Positions 45,258 to 55,520 of a DNA stretch of 64,000 bases are shown here, piece by piece. Position 1 is the first letter of the stretch. Every line of letters begins with the position of its first letter. The DNA lies in contig NC_065554.1 in NCBI RefSeq assembly GCF_022605725.1, forward strand, positions 16,821,100 through 16,885,099, in the 5' to 3' direction. The position numbers and the translations under genes were made by a program. The notes under the pieces are model-generated. The model worked only from the letters and a program-made list of their open reading frames with translations, was not told the DNA's origin and ran no database searches. Source of the DNA: Anthonomus grandis grandis (taxonomy: Eukaryota; Arthropoda; Insecta; Coleoptera; Curculionidae).

Positions 45258-47060
45258 AGGGTTATTCAAAACTGCAAGTGGCCAACATGGAGTCGACAAG
45301 AAGAAAAAAAGTTGATTATGACTCTCTAAAGAAGGATTTAAGAGTTATTAAACGTCGTATTTAAAAGTTAAAGATGTTAACTTGTAAATGAGAGAAAGCG
45401 TTTACAACGATGTATAAATGATTTTATTTTATATTTTCAAATAACGCCAGAAAAAAATAAAAAACCATTTTGCCAAATTTCACCTTTTTCCTGAATATTA
45501 GGAAGTATTTGGCATTTTTCCAATTTTTAGATTGCATTTATTCAATCATTGCATTTATATTGCGCAACTTTCGCCTAATTAAACCATTTATTGCTCATCC
45601 TTATTTTGGACATCCTGTATAACCGCGATGAGACCCTTCATACTGTTAAACAAAATATTTGTTTTTTTTTCTTATTAACTTTTTCTAGTTTTAAGAATTA
45701 GTAATTAAGTGTTTCCCTGTATTGCAAATTAAAGTGTGGCCTATTTTCGATATTTTATAGTGTTGTTACACCCTTGTTCAAAACATTTCAACCCTTATTC
45801 AAACATTCATACATTACTTAACCACCACATTTATCTATAACTATCTTTATTGTTATTTATGCGAGATCACAGCGCATTTAAATATCGGCAATAACAAAAT
45901 AAATAAAAGCGCTGTTATCATCATCGCCCTTGTCTTAAAAAAATAACAAAACGGCCGGGCGGCCAAAGATTCCCGCGTCGTTAAACTGCAAATGGTCAAT
46001 ATAGCGCCGACAAAGAAAAACAAAGTTGATGATGGCTCTTTAAAGACAGAACGTCGTATTTTAAATTTTAAAGGTGTCATCGTATAGGCGAGAAAAAGTG
46101 GTCACAATAATTTATTCATTTAATAAATACTTTTGTCATATATTTTGAAATAATGCCAGAAAAAAATAAAATGATTTTGCCAAATTTCAGTTTTTTGCAA
46201 AATTTAGGAAGTATTTAGATTTTATTATAAAAGGACACTATATTGCTCAACTTTCCTCTAATTATTCCACCTTTATTGACGTCCTGTATAACCGTGATGC
46301 GGGGTCTTTAAACAAAATGTTTTTTTTTTGATACTAGGTATCTTTTTATAGTTTTAAGTATAGTTGTAACAACTGGTAATTGAGAATTTTCCTGTGTCGC
46401 TTAAAACTTAAAATGTGGCCTATTTTCTATTTCTATTAACATCCTCACTCACAACCCCTTACTTTACAGATGTCACTACGCTGCACATTTTTCAGATATG
46501 GAATCACATGACAAAATGGGTTACTTTTTACAAAAAATTATTGATCAAGAAGTTATATTATGATCGGTATTAAGTCTTATGAATTATTTCAATTATTCTT
46601 TATAATATTTACGTGAAACCTACTTATATCTTAAAATTTGTTCCACATATTTTTTGTATATTAGTTTTTAGTTAATTAAGTGCAACGGGCTTTTTATTTA
46701 AAAACTTGACCCTCTTGAACACAAAATGAAGGAAACAATGTTTGTTGGAATTATAACTTGTATTAAACTTTGTTGGTAGTTTTGTAAAAATAGCTTTTTA
46801 TATATATTTTTGTATTAATTTTTGTCTCAAAAACATATTTTGGTAAGTAATTATTTGTTTATAAAATTTAACTTTTAAGAAATTTCAATATGCCTCCACC
46901 CTTAAGTATATCACTTATCACTTGACCACCACATAAATGACACCGTGTTGTATGTTCAAAAAAAATAATAAAAACATAATTGGCAGCATCATCCCATATC
47001 TTAAAAAAATATCCAACACGGCCGCGTAACCGGAGATTCCAGCGTCGTTGAAAACCTGAC
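45258..47060. repeat. Two diverged tandem units within the 4.2-kb element
   Basis: Segment A (about 45258-45735) is repeated at about 45985-46435. Shared landmarks: AAAGTTGATGATGGCTCT-like start, AACGTCGTATTT, CGCCAGAAAAAAATAAAA, TTAGGAAGTATTT and CCTGTATAACCG. Segment B (about 45815-45985, with ACCACCACAT and ACGGCCGGGCGGCC) is repeated at about 46890-47060 (ACCACCACATA, ACGGCCGCG). The order is A-B-A-B. The copies are clearly diverged. Confidence 0.7.
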
Positions 47061-47232
47061 TCAAAGAAGCCAAAAGCCAAGTCCACACAGCTAAAATAAA
47101 TCGTTCCTAGATATGACGCTTCGCGGCAGCACCACACGGTGCACGAAACTGAACGGCAATCCGATAGTCGACCGGGTACACTTTTTAACACAGGATTGCG
47201 TATCTTCCCAAATATTCAATCAACGGTATAAT

Positions 47233-48054
47233 CTTAAGTCGAAATGTTGATACATTAAGGCTTGCATTAGAAATAAGTGCCAAGATACATGTACTGGCAA
47301 TGCATTATTCTTACAAGTAGAATCTCTACGAGAACTGACCAGCGTTAGAACTTCTCTTTGAGGCAACTCTTGCTCCTACTAAGTCTTTCTCGAAGATTGA
47401 GGTGATTTTTCTGTGTCTTGTGACGAAATTGCCTAAATTCAAATTATTCTGCACAATCCTCCTGATAAACATTTTGCTGCTTCTAATTCAAAATGCTGAT
47501 TGTCAAGTAGTCAATAATTTACGCATGTGTACCGTAAAGTTGGGTTTATTGGAAACCCGTTCCGGTTTTGCAACAATTTTTTGTCAGAAATTAAGACCTT
47601 CTGACATAATTGAGTATCGTTTTTGCACATTCGAGAAAAACCGAAATTTGCCGATTTCGTTTTTATTTTTTTCTGGCGTTATTTAAAGAGATATGGAAAA
47701 ACAAAAGACACTTTCTCATGGCCACTTTTTAAGCTCTAAAAAATTACATTCCGAGATTTTTCGTACGACGTTTCGTTTCGAAGAAGTATAAGATTTTTAT
47801 ATTTCGAAAAGCATATTTTTTTACGATTACGACGATGTATGACACAATATGTTTCTACCATGTTTAAATTGTAAAAAATGATTTTTTATTAAATTCCGAT
47901 AGTTTTGATGTAGTAGGCTGAATATAAATGAAATTTGAAGCCTATAATTTATATACAGAATTTTAAAAACTAATATAGCAAAGTAGGATTTTTACTATTC
48001 CAACAATTTTAAAAATCGTAATAATATAAAGTAAGTTAAAACAAATCAGCGGTT
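47233..48054. other. Spacer after the 4.2-kb element
   Basis: Contains an isolated TTTTTCTGGCGTTATTT (about 47665) that echoes, inverted, the repeat word AATAACGCCAGAAAAA at 45440, so a fragment related to the tandem unit may lie here. No gene seen. One open frame of 94 codons at 47402 starts with a hydrophobic stretch but has no recognisable relatives. Confidence 0.35.
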
Positions 48055-48760
48055 TTCTGTGATTTATATAAAGAACTCAACTGTGGCGATCATTGTGTTG
48101 CTCCAAAAGCTTGAGATTTATGGGTTTAGAGGTGTAGCTCTCAAAGTTTTACTTATGGGATCGTAAGTAGTCAATATCTTATACATTCAAAACCACTGCA
48201 AAATAATTGTGGAGTGCGTCAGAGCTCCATCCTTGGCCCCCTCCTGTTTTTATTTTTTCTTAATGATCTTGTTTCTATGTAAATAGGAGGATATAAGGCT
48301 TTTTCCTGATGAAACTTTGATCATTGGCATGGAAGTACTATTCCTACAATAATACTGTTTAAATTTTTTCAATCTCTAGATGTTTGGCACTTAGATCACA
48401 TACGCTGAGCTAGGATATGCTTTATAAAGATCTGTTTGCCTTAATTATAGGGTTAATATATGGTATATATAATTGGAGAATTGGAATCAGTAATGCAGAA
48501 AATTAGTGGTAAGCAGTTTTGTTTAGAAAGGAAAAAAAGATGTACAGTTTATTTATCTTGGACAGTTTTCTACAAAAATCTGCTATAGTAAGGACTTTTC
48601 CCATAATCGTAAAAATGTATAGTATAGTTTAAAATGAACAGAAGATTCTCTGTCAATAATTTTTGACTCTGAGAAATCCAGATTAAAAATAATTGGGTAC
48701 CCAACAGCTATAAATCATCTTTATCTCATAAAATTGCAGCTAGAATTTAAAAAAGAAAAC
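48055..48760 (+). mobile_element. Old non-LTR reverse-transcriptase relic
   Basis: Around 48105-48290 the remnants IYGFRGVALKVLL, NCGVRQSSILGPLLFLFFLN and DLVSM show the reverse-transcriptase fingers and the GVPQGS-type motif, with stops. After that only faint similarity remains. The stretch from there to the Tantalus-domain gene is empty. Confidence 0.65.
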
Positions 48761-48892
48761 AATATTATTTATACAAAAAGTATAATTATCTTTTTTGTTG
48801 TAGATATGTTGTAGAAAATCAAAAATAATGTTATTAGGTAAATATTATTTAACAAAAAAACTTATGACTAAAGCTTTTAGTTACACTAAAAA

Positions 48893-51800
48893 CTATACTA
48901 TTGTATGAACATTAAGATTCAATCCTAAATTCTTAACCAAATTTACAGTTGATTCTGGTGTTTCCTCTTCAAGCTTTTTAAGGCTGTTCATAAGACTTTC
49001 TAGGCCCAATTTTTTGCTTAACTTCCTAAAGCCGCCTTTTATTATCTTTCTGGCCTTTAAACTCCGTTTTTTTACTTTGCTTTTGTCTGTGGACTCATTG
49101 AAATGTATTATCCTTTTCAACCTCTTGTTACTCATACACTGAGCATTATTCTTTGGTTCTTCAAATATTGTCTCTAAGGCTGGTGAGGACAATTTTACTT
49201 TTTTATTAAGATAATACTGCTCTACTTGTTTCTCTGTGCTACTCTCCTAAAAAACAAAACAAAGGGTTTATTAATTAATTAATAATACTCATAGTTTGAT
49301 ATATAATTTCTTTTTCAATAAATAAACTTTTTTGTAAATCAATTTATTGTGTAAATAAATAAACCAAATACAAAGACAATGACTGTAAATCATCAAGTAA
49401 TTTCAACAATGTATCTCCACAGAGTTAAAAAAGAAAAGTTAAGGTCAATAGTATCATAGAATATGGTAAATGAAGTCTAATTTTTGAATTTCCATTGTCT
49501 TTATTTTGAACTGAATTTGAATTTAACACATCAGTGCTACTTTTAATGCTACTTAAGACAATGGCAGTTCAAAAGTTAGACTATACTACGATTTTAAATT
49601 AATGAAAGACTGGTAAAGAGCCACACGATGTCCTATTTGACCCAAAAAATATAATTGGAAGCGAACAACTTGGATTCCAGGAAGGTAAGGGAACGTCTGA
49701 CGCTATTTTCTCATTCCTAGAGTCCCTCTTTTTGGGACTGAACAGTGGCGGGTTGGCTGCGGCAGTGTTCTGTGATCTGACCAAGGCCTTTGATTGTGTT
49801 GATCACGGAATACTGCTGTGGAAGCTTGAGCGTTATGGTTTTCGGAGGCCGGCTCTGCAATGGTTCACATCGTATTTGAAGGATAGGTATCAAAGTGTTT
49901 CCTCAGGTGGTTCCTCCTCAAAACAGCAGCCTGTTTCACATGGTGTCCCACAGGGATCAGTGTTGGGTTCCATTTTGTTTCTGATATATATAAATGATAT
50001 GACAAACCTTGATATACAGGGTATATTTATTCAATTTGCAGATGATGCAACTGTACTTTGGCATGATGTTAGTGTTGAAAACCTAAATAATGTAAATAGG
50101 GATTTAGCCAAAATTAATAAAAAAATGGTGTGTCTGCAACAAGCCAACTTTAAATGTTCTTAAAACAAATGTCATGAACTTTAAATGCAGTATGTTTGAG
50201 CAGAGTTTGCCTTGAAAACATTGATTTAAATAATTTAAATGAGAATAAGTTTTTGGGAATAAGTCTTGACAACAAAATGAAGTTTGAAAGTCATATCAGA
50301 TTATTGTGCAACAAGTTGGCGTCTAATTGTTATGCCTTTAAAATCATAACAAGAGAAGTAGAGTTTGGTATGGCCAGGAATGCCTATTTTGCACTGATTG
50401 AGTCACATCTGAGGTATGGTTTGTGTTTTTGGGGTGCGTGTACCAATCAATTATTTATGAATGTTTTTATCTTGCAAAAGAGGGCTATCAGATATATTTG
50501 CAAAGTAGGTATAAGAGATTCATGTTGAGAACTTTTTATTACTCACAAAATCCTTACGTTGCCTTCTTTATTTATACTGGAAATGGTGTGCCTAATTCAC
50601 AAAAAGTACAGAGATCTCAACGTTGGAGATAGGCACCATTAAAGCAGCAGAAGGGCTATTGATGTGATTTTGCCTGTACCCTCAAACACATTAATAAAAA
50701 GGTCATTTAAATTTGATGGTAAAAAAATGTTTAATCCTCTTCCAGCAGATATTAAGGAAGTGCAAAGTAATAGAGTCTTTAGGAAAAGGGTTAAAAAATT
50801 GTTGGTTGCAAGAGGCTACTATGAAGTAAATGACTTCTTTTCAGACAGATTTTAACATATGACATAATTATATTTTATATTTTCTGACGAATATTTGTCT
50901 GTGCCCTGTCAGAATGTGTATGTAGTAAAAACATCTTGTCGAACTTGCATTGTCTTATTTATTTAATGTAACACGACGTTTTGGTTGGTAAGTATCTCCA
51001 ACCATTATCAAGTGTAAACTGACAACTTGATAACGGTTGGAGATACTTACCAACCGAAACGTCGTGTTACATTAAATAAATAAGACAATGCAAGTTCGAC
51101 AAGATGTTTTCACTGTACCATTGTCTACCACCTTCAAAAACAGAGTGTATGTAGTACTTAAGTTTTGCTGTAAGAGATTTTCTTTTTTGAGCATTATTTT
51201 AGTTGCTATTTGATACTTATGTATGATTTGTGTATTGTATATGTGTTTGTTTTTTTTTGTTTGTACCTATGTATGGTAATGCTATTCTTCCCATACAGCT
51301 TTGTCGACAAGATTATCTCTTATGACAATAAAGCATATTTTGATTTGATTTTGATTTATTATTGATTGCACAATAAGGACGATGCTTAGGAAAATACTAC
51401 AGGTTGAAATGTCTGAATGCTAAGATTAATTAATCAAGGGTTCAATATGATTATTGCTTTTAAGAAGCAAGATAAAGAGGTGCAATTACAGATAAAATTA
51501 AAAATGTTTTTTAGTTTGCATATGAAGAACAAAAGTGCTTGAATATGATTATTACACAGTTTCAGGAGAAAAAATTGCATAAAATAGTATAGTTTAGCTA
51601 CTTAGGCACCTGCATTACTCAAACCTGACTACATGGATTTCACAATTAGGGACCATACCATATAGTAGTAGATCATAAAGCAATTTAGATTTACAACTGT
51701 TATAGACAGTAACTAGACTATCTAACTTTTAAAAACCTCTTGTTGACCTAATATTAAAGCCCAGTTGAGTTTTTTAAGTCATCTCACAACCTCAGCAATA

Positions 51801-52748
51801 TGTATGTTAAATGTGAGTCTCTTGTCAATTCATCCCCATTTCATATAAATCACTGCCAGCTCCCTAATAAGCTTATAATTAAAATTTATTTTGTTATGTA
51901 AGTATAATATAAGTAAGTATAAGCTTATATAGCATTTTCTACATTGAGGCTGCTGGGCACAATCATTTAGTTTCTATTGTAAGGAATATTCTTAGGTTGT
52001 CGGCAAATTAAAGAACTTGCTTTTAGTAAAGTCATAGAGAAAAATAGAAAATGTTACTGTGACAACACTACTGCTTTAGGTTGCATGAATTGAGGTGATA
52101 TATTTACACCACAGTTTCAGCAAATAGGAATATTTTCATTTGAAAAATAATAAAAAACTTATATTTCCTGTTTATGTCATAACAGTGCCTTGTCATTGGT
52201 ATAAGAAATTAATCATTATGGTTTTTAAATTCTAAAAAAAAGTTGGTATATGGTTAGCAAACAGTAAACATTACTTCCCTCCAAAGCTTGTTTAATCTCA
52301 ATACTGAATTTGCCTTGTGACAAATGAAATTGTGGCCTTATGCAAAAAACTTTTCTTCCAGATAGGGAGAAAGTAGTGAAGATAGCTTATGAGAAGATAT
52401 ATGAATAAATTGTTTTGGCAAATATAGCTTCATAAGTTGAAATAAATAATGATTTCTGAATTTACACGAGTTAAGCATTCTTTTTTGCCTTTGAACAGTT
52501 AATATCCTAATTTTTTAATTAAAAGTTTATTTTAAGAAAAATCTCTGTAAAAACTACTGTAAGCTTTTGCTTCTAAATTGACTTACACACAGAAATTTCT
52601 TCGACCTAGTCAGAATATCTTTCTTCTGTGTTGGCAAAGGCCTAATTCTTTTTCTTTCTGACCTTCTAACTTCAGGAGCAGGCGGAACTCCAGAAATGCC
52701 TTTCTGTTCCTTGATAGCAAGGAGAGCCAGATCCGCTTCTACTTCCAT
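48893..52748 (-). CDS. tant: Tantalus-domain protein
   Basis: Two exons on the minus strand, 52748-52587 and 49246-48893, joined in phase 0, encode 171 aa. Exon 1 (MEVEADLALLAIKEQKGISG, then RRSERKRIRPLPTQKK) is basic and may carry a nuclear signal. Exon 2 has the conserved Tantalus motif (EQYYLNKKVKLSSPALETIF, then EEPK), as in Drosophila Tantalus and vertebrate PRR14/PRR14L. LETIFE in it fits the LxxIxE short motif that binds PP2A-B56, the known function of the PRR14 Tantalus domain. Drosophila Tantalus was found as a partner of Additional sex combs. A basic region follows (KVKKRSLKARKIIKGGFRKL). The protein is shorter than the fly one. The 3.3-kb intron carries a retrotransposon in the opposite orientation. 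Confidence 0.85.
49600..51350 (+). mobile_element. 5'-truncated non-LTR retrotransposon, fairly young
   Basis: The reverse transcriptase is open from about 49640 (IIGSEQLGFQEGKGTSDAIF) through AAVFCDLTKAFDCVDHG, YGFRRPALQWFTSYLKDRYQ, SHGVPQGSVLGSILFLIYIN and the catalytic FADD in QFADDATVLW, to about 50100. After one frame change it continues with NKFLGISLDNKMKFESHIRL, LRYGLCFWGAC, LQKRAIRYIC and, after further shifts, MFNPLPADIKEV to 50855. The 3' UTR holds a hairpin insertion (50928-51144) and ends near 51350 with ACAATAAAGCATATTTTGAT. It lies in the Tantalus-gene intron, antisense to that gene. Confidence 0.88.
50928..51144. mobile_element. 217-bp insertion forming an 86-bp-arm hairpin, 12-bp duplication
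   Basis: Arms 50928-51013 and 51025-51110 are inverted copies with only a few mismatches, separated by 11 nt. A 34-nt unpaired tail follows (51111-51144). GTGTATGTAGTA flanks both sides (50916-50927 and 51145-51156), an exact 12-bp duplication. Each arm contains GGTTGG…CCAACC with GAAACGTCG next to it, an arrangement like the stem II and GAAA part of the hammerhead ribozymes carried by Penelope-like elements, but the expected CUGAUGA core reads TTGATAAC, so activity is doubtful. A 12-bp duplication suits target-primed insertion better than cut-and-paste. Confidence 0.75.
51351..52586. other. Rest of the Tantalus-gene intron
   Basis: AT-rich intron DNA between the retrotransposon and exon 1 of the minus-strand gene. 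I see no coding similarity, repeat or RNA. Confidence 0.5.
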
Positions 52749-53020
52749 TATCTTAATTGTATTTTAAAACTTTGGTACAGACGTACAGACCCCTAAAGCA
52801 GCTAGGTGAAAACTGGTCAAATTTATTTCAGAAGACCTTATACACGTCTATAGTCTACATAGTGGTCAATGCCCCTTATTTTTTTTAATTAAAATATTGA
52901 AAATCCCTTATTTTTTGTATTTTATAATAATGCACAAAAACAATTCAAATCAGAATCAGCTGTGAGCGTTAGCATTAGCAGATTTTATTGACAGTTGACA
53001 GACAGGAGTATTAGAGTATT

Positions 53021-53145
53021 AGCCATTTTCAAACGGTGCTGAGTACGTACTGGTTATAAGCTTTTTTCAAGCGGGTAATTTTAATTGTAACCACACTTAT
53101 ATTTTGGTTACCCTCCGTTGACCACTTTTTCATCCCTTAATAAGA
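53021..53145. repeat. Dispersed repeat copy 1 (TTTTCAAACGGT family)
   Basis: TTTTCAAACGGTGCTG…ACTGGTTATAA.CTTT…TCAAGCG…TTTTGGTTA.CC…GTTGA is shared, in the same order and orientation, with 56248-56370, and in looser inverted form with 36940-37055. The 52749-53020 stretch before it is the presumptive promoter of the Tantalus-domain gene. Confidence 0.6.
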
Positions 53146-53334
53146 CTTTTGAATGTTTCTCGAGAAAGGTTATAATATTGTTATTTGCTTTGTGATTTTT
53201 CTTACTTTTGAATGATATAATTTTGCAGTATATATTTTTATTATTTGAATTATAAAATAACAACAAACAATTCATTTCATTTATTTATAAAACATCTTTC
53301 TTTTGACGATTAATTATGATTTAATTCTAATACT

Positions 53335-54020
53335 TAACTAAATATCCAGGTACACCAGAAACTAGATAACTGCCATACGTCTCAGTGATGGTGGTCCACG
53401 CCTGTAAAACCGAACGAATTAAACCTTCTTTATTTCGTGGGCTTCTCTTTCCACTTCAATTTTCATAAATTCTCATATTTTTCCAATGAAATTAAGATCT
53501 GGTGAAGCTGCTGGCCATATGGAATTTTTGTCAGTTAGTGTTCTTGCATCCAAGCTTGAGTATTGGCATGAGTATGACATCTTGCATTATCCTGCTGAAA
53601 ACGCCATCCCTCTGGATATAAAACATGAGCCGTTTCAAGAAGAAAGCCATTTAAAGTATCACAATAGTTTGCACTATTGGACAGTGCCATTAGCTATACA
53701 GAGAGTTGTAGCACCACGTTGAGATATTGCTCCATTATTTTAGTGAGAAATTTAGAAATTTGAACGGTAACATTTTCTCTTGACAGGATTTTGAGATAGT
53801 TTGCACCAATCTGGAAACAACTCTTTATAATAACAAATATTGTTGAAATTATCTCCTTAAAAACGTTGACAAAATCTTCGCTGCTTTTGTAGAAGTGTTA
53901 TTGCAGTGACTTTTACTGGTTACCTTGATATGTAGACTTGTCTTTCCAGTGTCATAGGGGCAATTTATGGATACCCATTTATTCTTCGTTGATTTCTAAC
54001 TCTGCTGATCGGTCAAAACC
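53335..54020 (-). pseudogene. Tc1-like transposase relic
   Basis: The minus strand reads, with breaks, FQQDNARCHTHANTQAWMQE (second catalytic Asp region), then the family's C-terminal part to about 53340. Upstream (to about 54020) only fragments remain. It is a different Tc1 lineage from the copy at 6643-8194. No inverted repeats were found. Confidence 0.6.
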
Positions 54021-54289
54021 CTATGCTCGAATTTTATTGACCTAAATTCAGTAAAGCGTTTACTAAATTGGTCACGTTAGTATTAATATTAACTTATTAT
54101 ATGGGGAAAAACGAAAAACTAGAGATTAGTTTAAAATATTTGTAAATTTTTTTTTGTTTACCAGAAATAAAAAAAGCAATTATACTTATTGAAGGGTAGT
54201 AGGTGTTTGTTAAAACATGGTGATTTATGTGATGAAAATTTGTTCTTTTTCTCTCATACCACGGCAGAAACAGTTGAAATAATTGATAT

Positions 54290-54500
54290 ATTTTTTGGAA
54301 CAATATAGGAGGCAACGAAAGTATGTATTGGCACTTATTGCTAAATTTCGAAAAACTGGATCAGTGGCGAATATTGGAAATTGTAACAGGCACTAGTCGA
54401 CTTATAGTATTCAAAAAACTCTATATCTTGTAAAAGAACCGAATAAAGACAACTTCGATCGGCGATCACAGTTTTGTGAAATTAGGAGTGAACCAATTAT
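54290..54500 (+). pseudogene. DUF4817-type transposase N-terminal fragment
   Basis: A short + strand relic reading RRQRKYVLALIAKFRKTGSV and then, after a stop, IQKTLYLVKEPNKDNFDRRS. The AKFRKTGSV helix matches the same region of the relic at 26790-27780 (AKFEATGSV). Confidence 0.55.
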
Positions 54501-55249
54501 TAATGATTAAAATAACTTCTTATTTACATAGGTTCTTCTCTGGTGAGTGATCTTTTTTCTTAAATGGTGTGGATACTAATCCTAGAGTATATCGCGTGAC
54601 GTACATGTACATCATGAGATACCCATAAAAATTAAATGTTTAGGCTGATATCTTTAACGATAATTTAGTCGGTCCATTTTTCTTACCTTGTAATATCTAA
54701 CAGGTAAAATGTACTTAGATCTACAAGATTGCTGATTGAGATCTACTTCATTATGCGTATTGTGTATTTGCTCATTTTTGTATTTCCTTTTATTATTTAT
54801 TTCAGAACTTTCTATGGTAATTAAGTTAAGTTAGTATCTGTAATAAGTGGCCTTGTAGCTGTTGATACTTGTAATAAGTAAAGAAACTAAGACCACATGG
54901 AAATTGAATGGCCGGATCAATGGCTATAATTAAAAATCAAAATGACAAATATTCGAATTCAAATACGTTTTTTGGATAGAATTTATAATAGCAAATAGAA
55001 GTGTCCCTCGATGAATACAAAGACTATGATTACAGAAAAATTAACTCTCGAACCATCTATATGCAATGAGGGCAGTGCCGATGGTGGAAGAAAGAGTATA
55101 GCATAAGGAGACACATAGTATATAACATACTATTACTACTAGAAATGCAGTAATTATGTATGTCTATATTTGGGTATAACGCTCATTATGCTAAGGTGTT
55201 TTTTTAAGAGGCAATACTAAAAATTCATATATTATAAAAAATAATCAAA
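54501..55249. other. Spacer, nothing recognised
   Basis: AT-rich intergenic DNA between two transposon relics. No coding similarity or repeat structure seen. Confidence 0.5.
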
Positions 55250-55520
55250 CATGAATATAGTTTGTTCTGCTAGTATTTTTAATTTAACCTGTTTGGAAAA
55301 AGCACTCCAAGAGTAACTTTTTGTTCCTGGAAGACTGTTCCATATTTGCACGTATGACAAAATCATTGTTGTTAGAGCTGTTGTGTAAAACTGTTCAAAT
55401 TCCTAAAGCTGACCCCTCAAATGACGTTGGCCGTTTGTTATTATGCGATATTAAAACGTATGAGTGTGGAACAGTCAGTCTTCTGTTTTCCGTATTCAAA
55501 ACACTCGCGTTAAGGTAAGA
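55250..55520 (-). mobile_element. Non-LTR retrotransposon 3' fragment
   Basis: On the minus strand VQIWNSLPGTKSYSWSAFSK matches the very end of Jockey/CR1-like reverse transcriptases (the WNSLP… box). Upstream of it, RRLTVPHSYVLI and RPTSFEGSAL are in the order expected, in a shifted frame. The open frame on the opposite strand here is its mirror and not a gene. Confidence 0.5.

Larger units (their letters stand above)
43042..47225. mobile_element. 4184-bp element with 30-bp inverted ends and 7-bp duplication
   Basis: The two ends share a perfect 30-bp inverted repeat beginning CGTTGATTGAATATTTGGGA (left from 43042; right, inverted, ending 47225). GTATAAT flanks both sides (43035-43041 and 47226-47232), a perfect 7-bp duplication. 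Inside are a retrotransposon insertion (about 43740-45150) and two diverged tandem units (45258-47060). I find no transposase, so it is non-autonomous and without the LINE would be about 2.8 kb. The first 11 bp equal those of the 58-bp element at 24112, which also has a 7-bp duplication. I cannot assign a superfamily: 7 bp does not match Tc1/mariner (2), Harbinger (3) or hAT (8). Confidence 0.85.

Noticed and set aside
47402..47686. A 94-codon open frame with a hydrophobic start
   Set aside because: It has no recognised similarity or splice context and lies next to repeat fragments. Not strong enough to call a gene.
50928..51110. A functional hammerhead ribozyme
   Set aside because: The GGTTGG/CCAACC stem and GAAAC are present, but the CUGAUGA box is not. 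I keep only the resemblance as a lead.
53486..53722. A + strand coding region of 78 codons
   Set aside because: It is the mirror of the minus-strand Tc1 transposase relic (FQQDNARCH on the other strand).
55321..55518. A + strand protein of 65 codons
   Set aside because: The minus strand here carries the WNSLP end of a reverse transcriptase, which explains the open frame.
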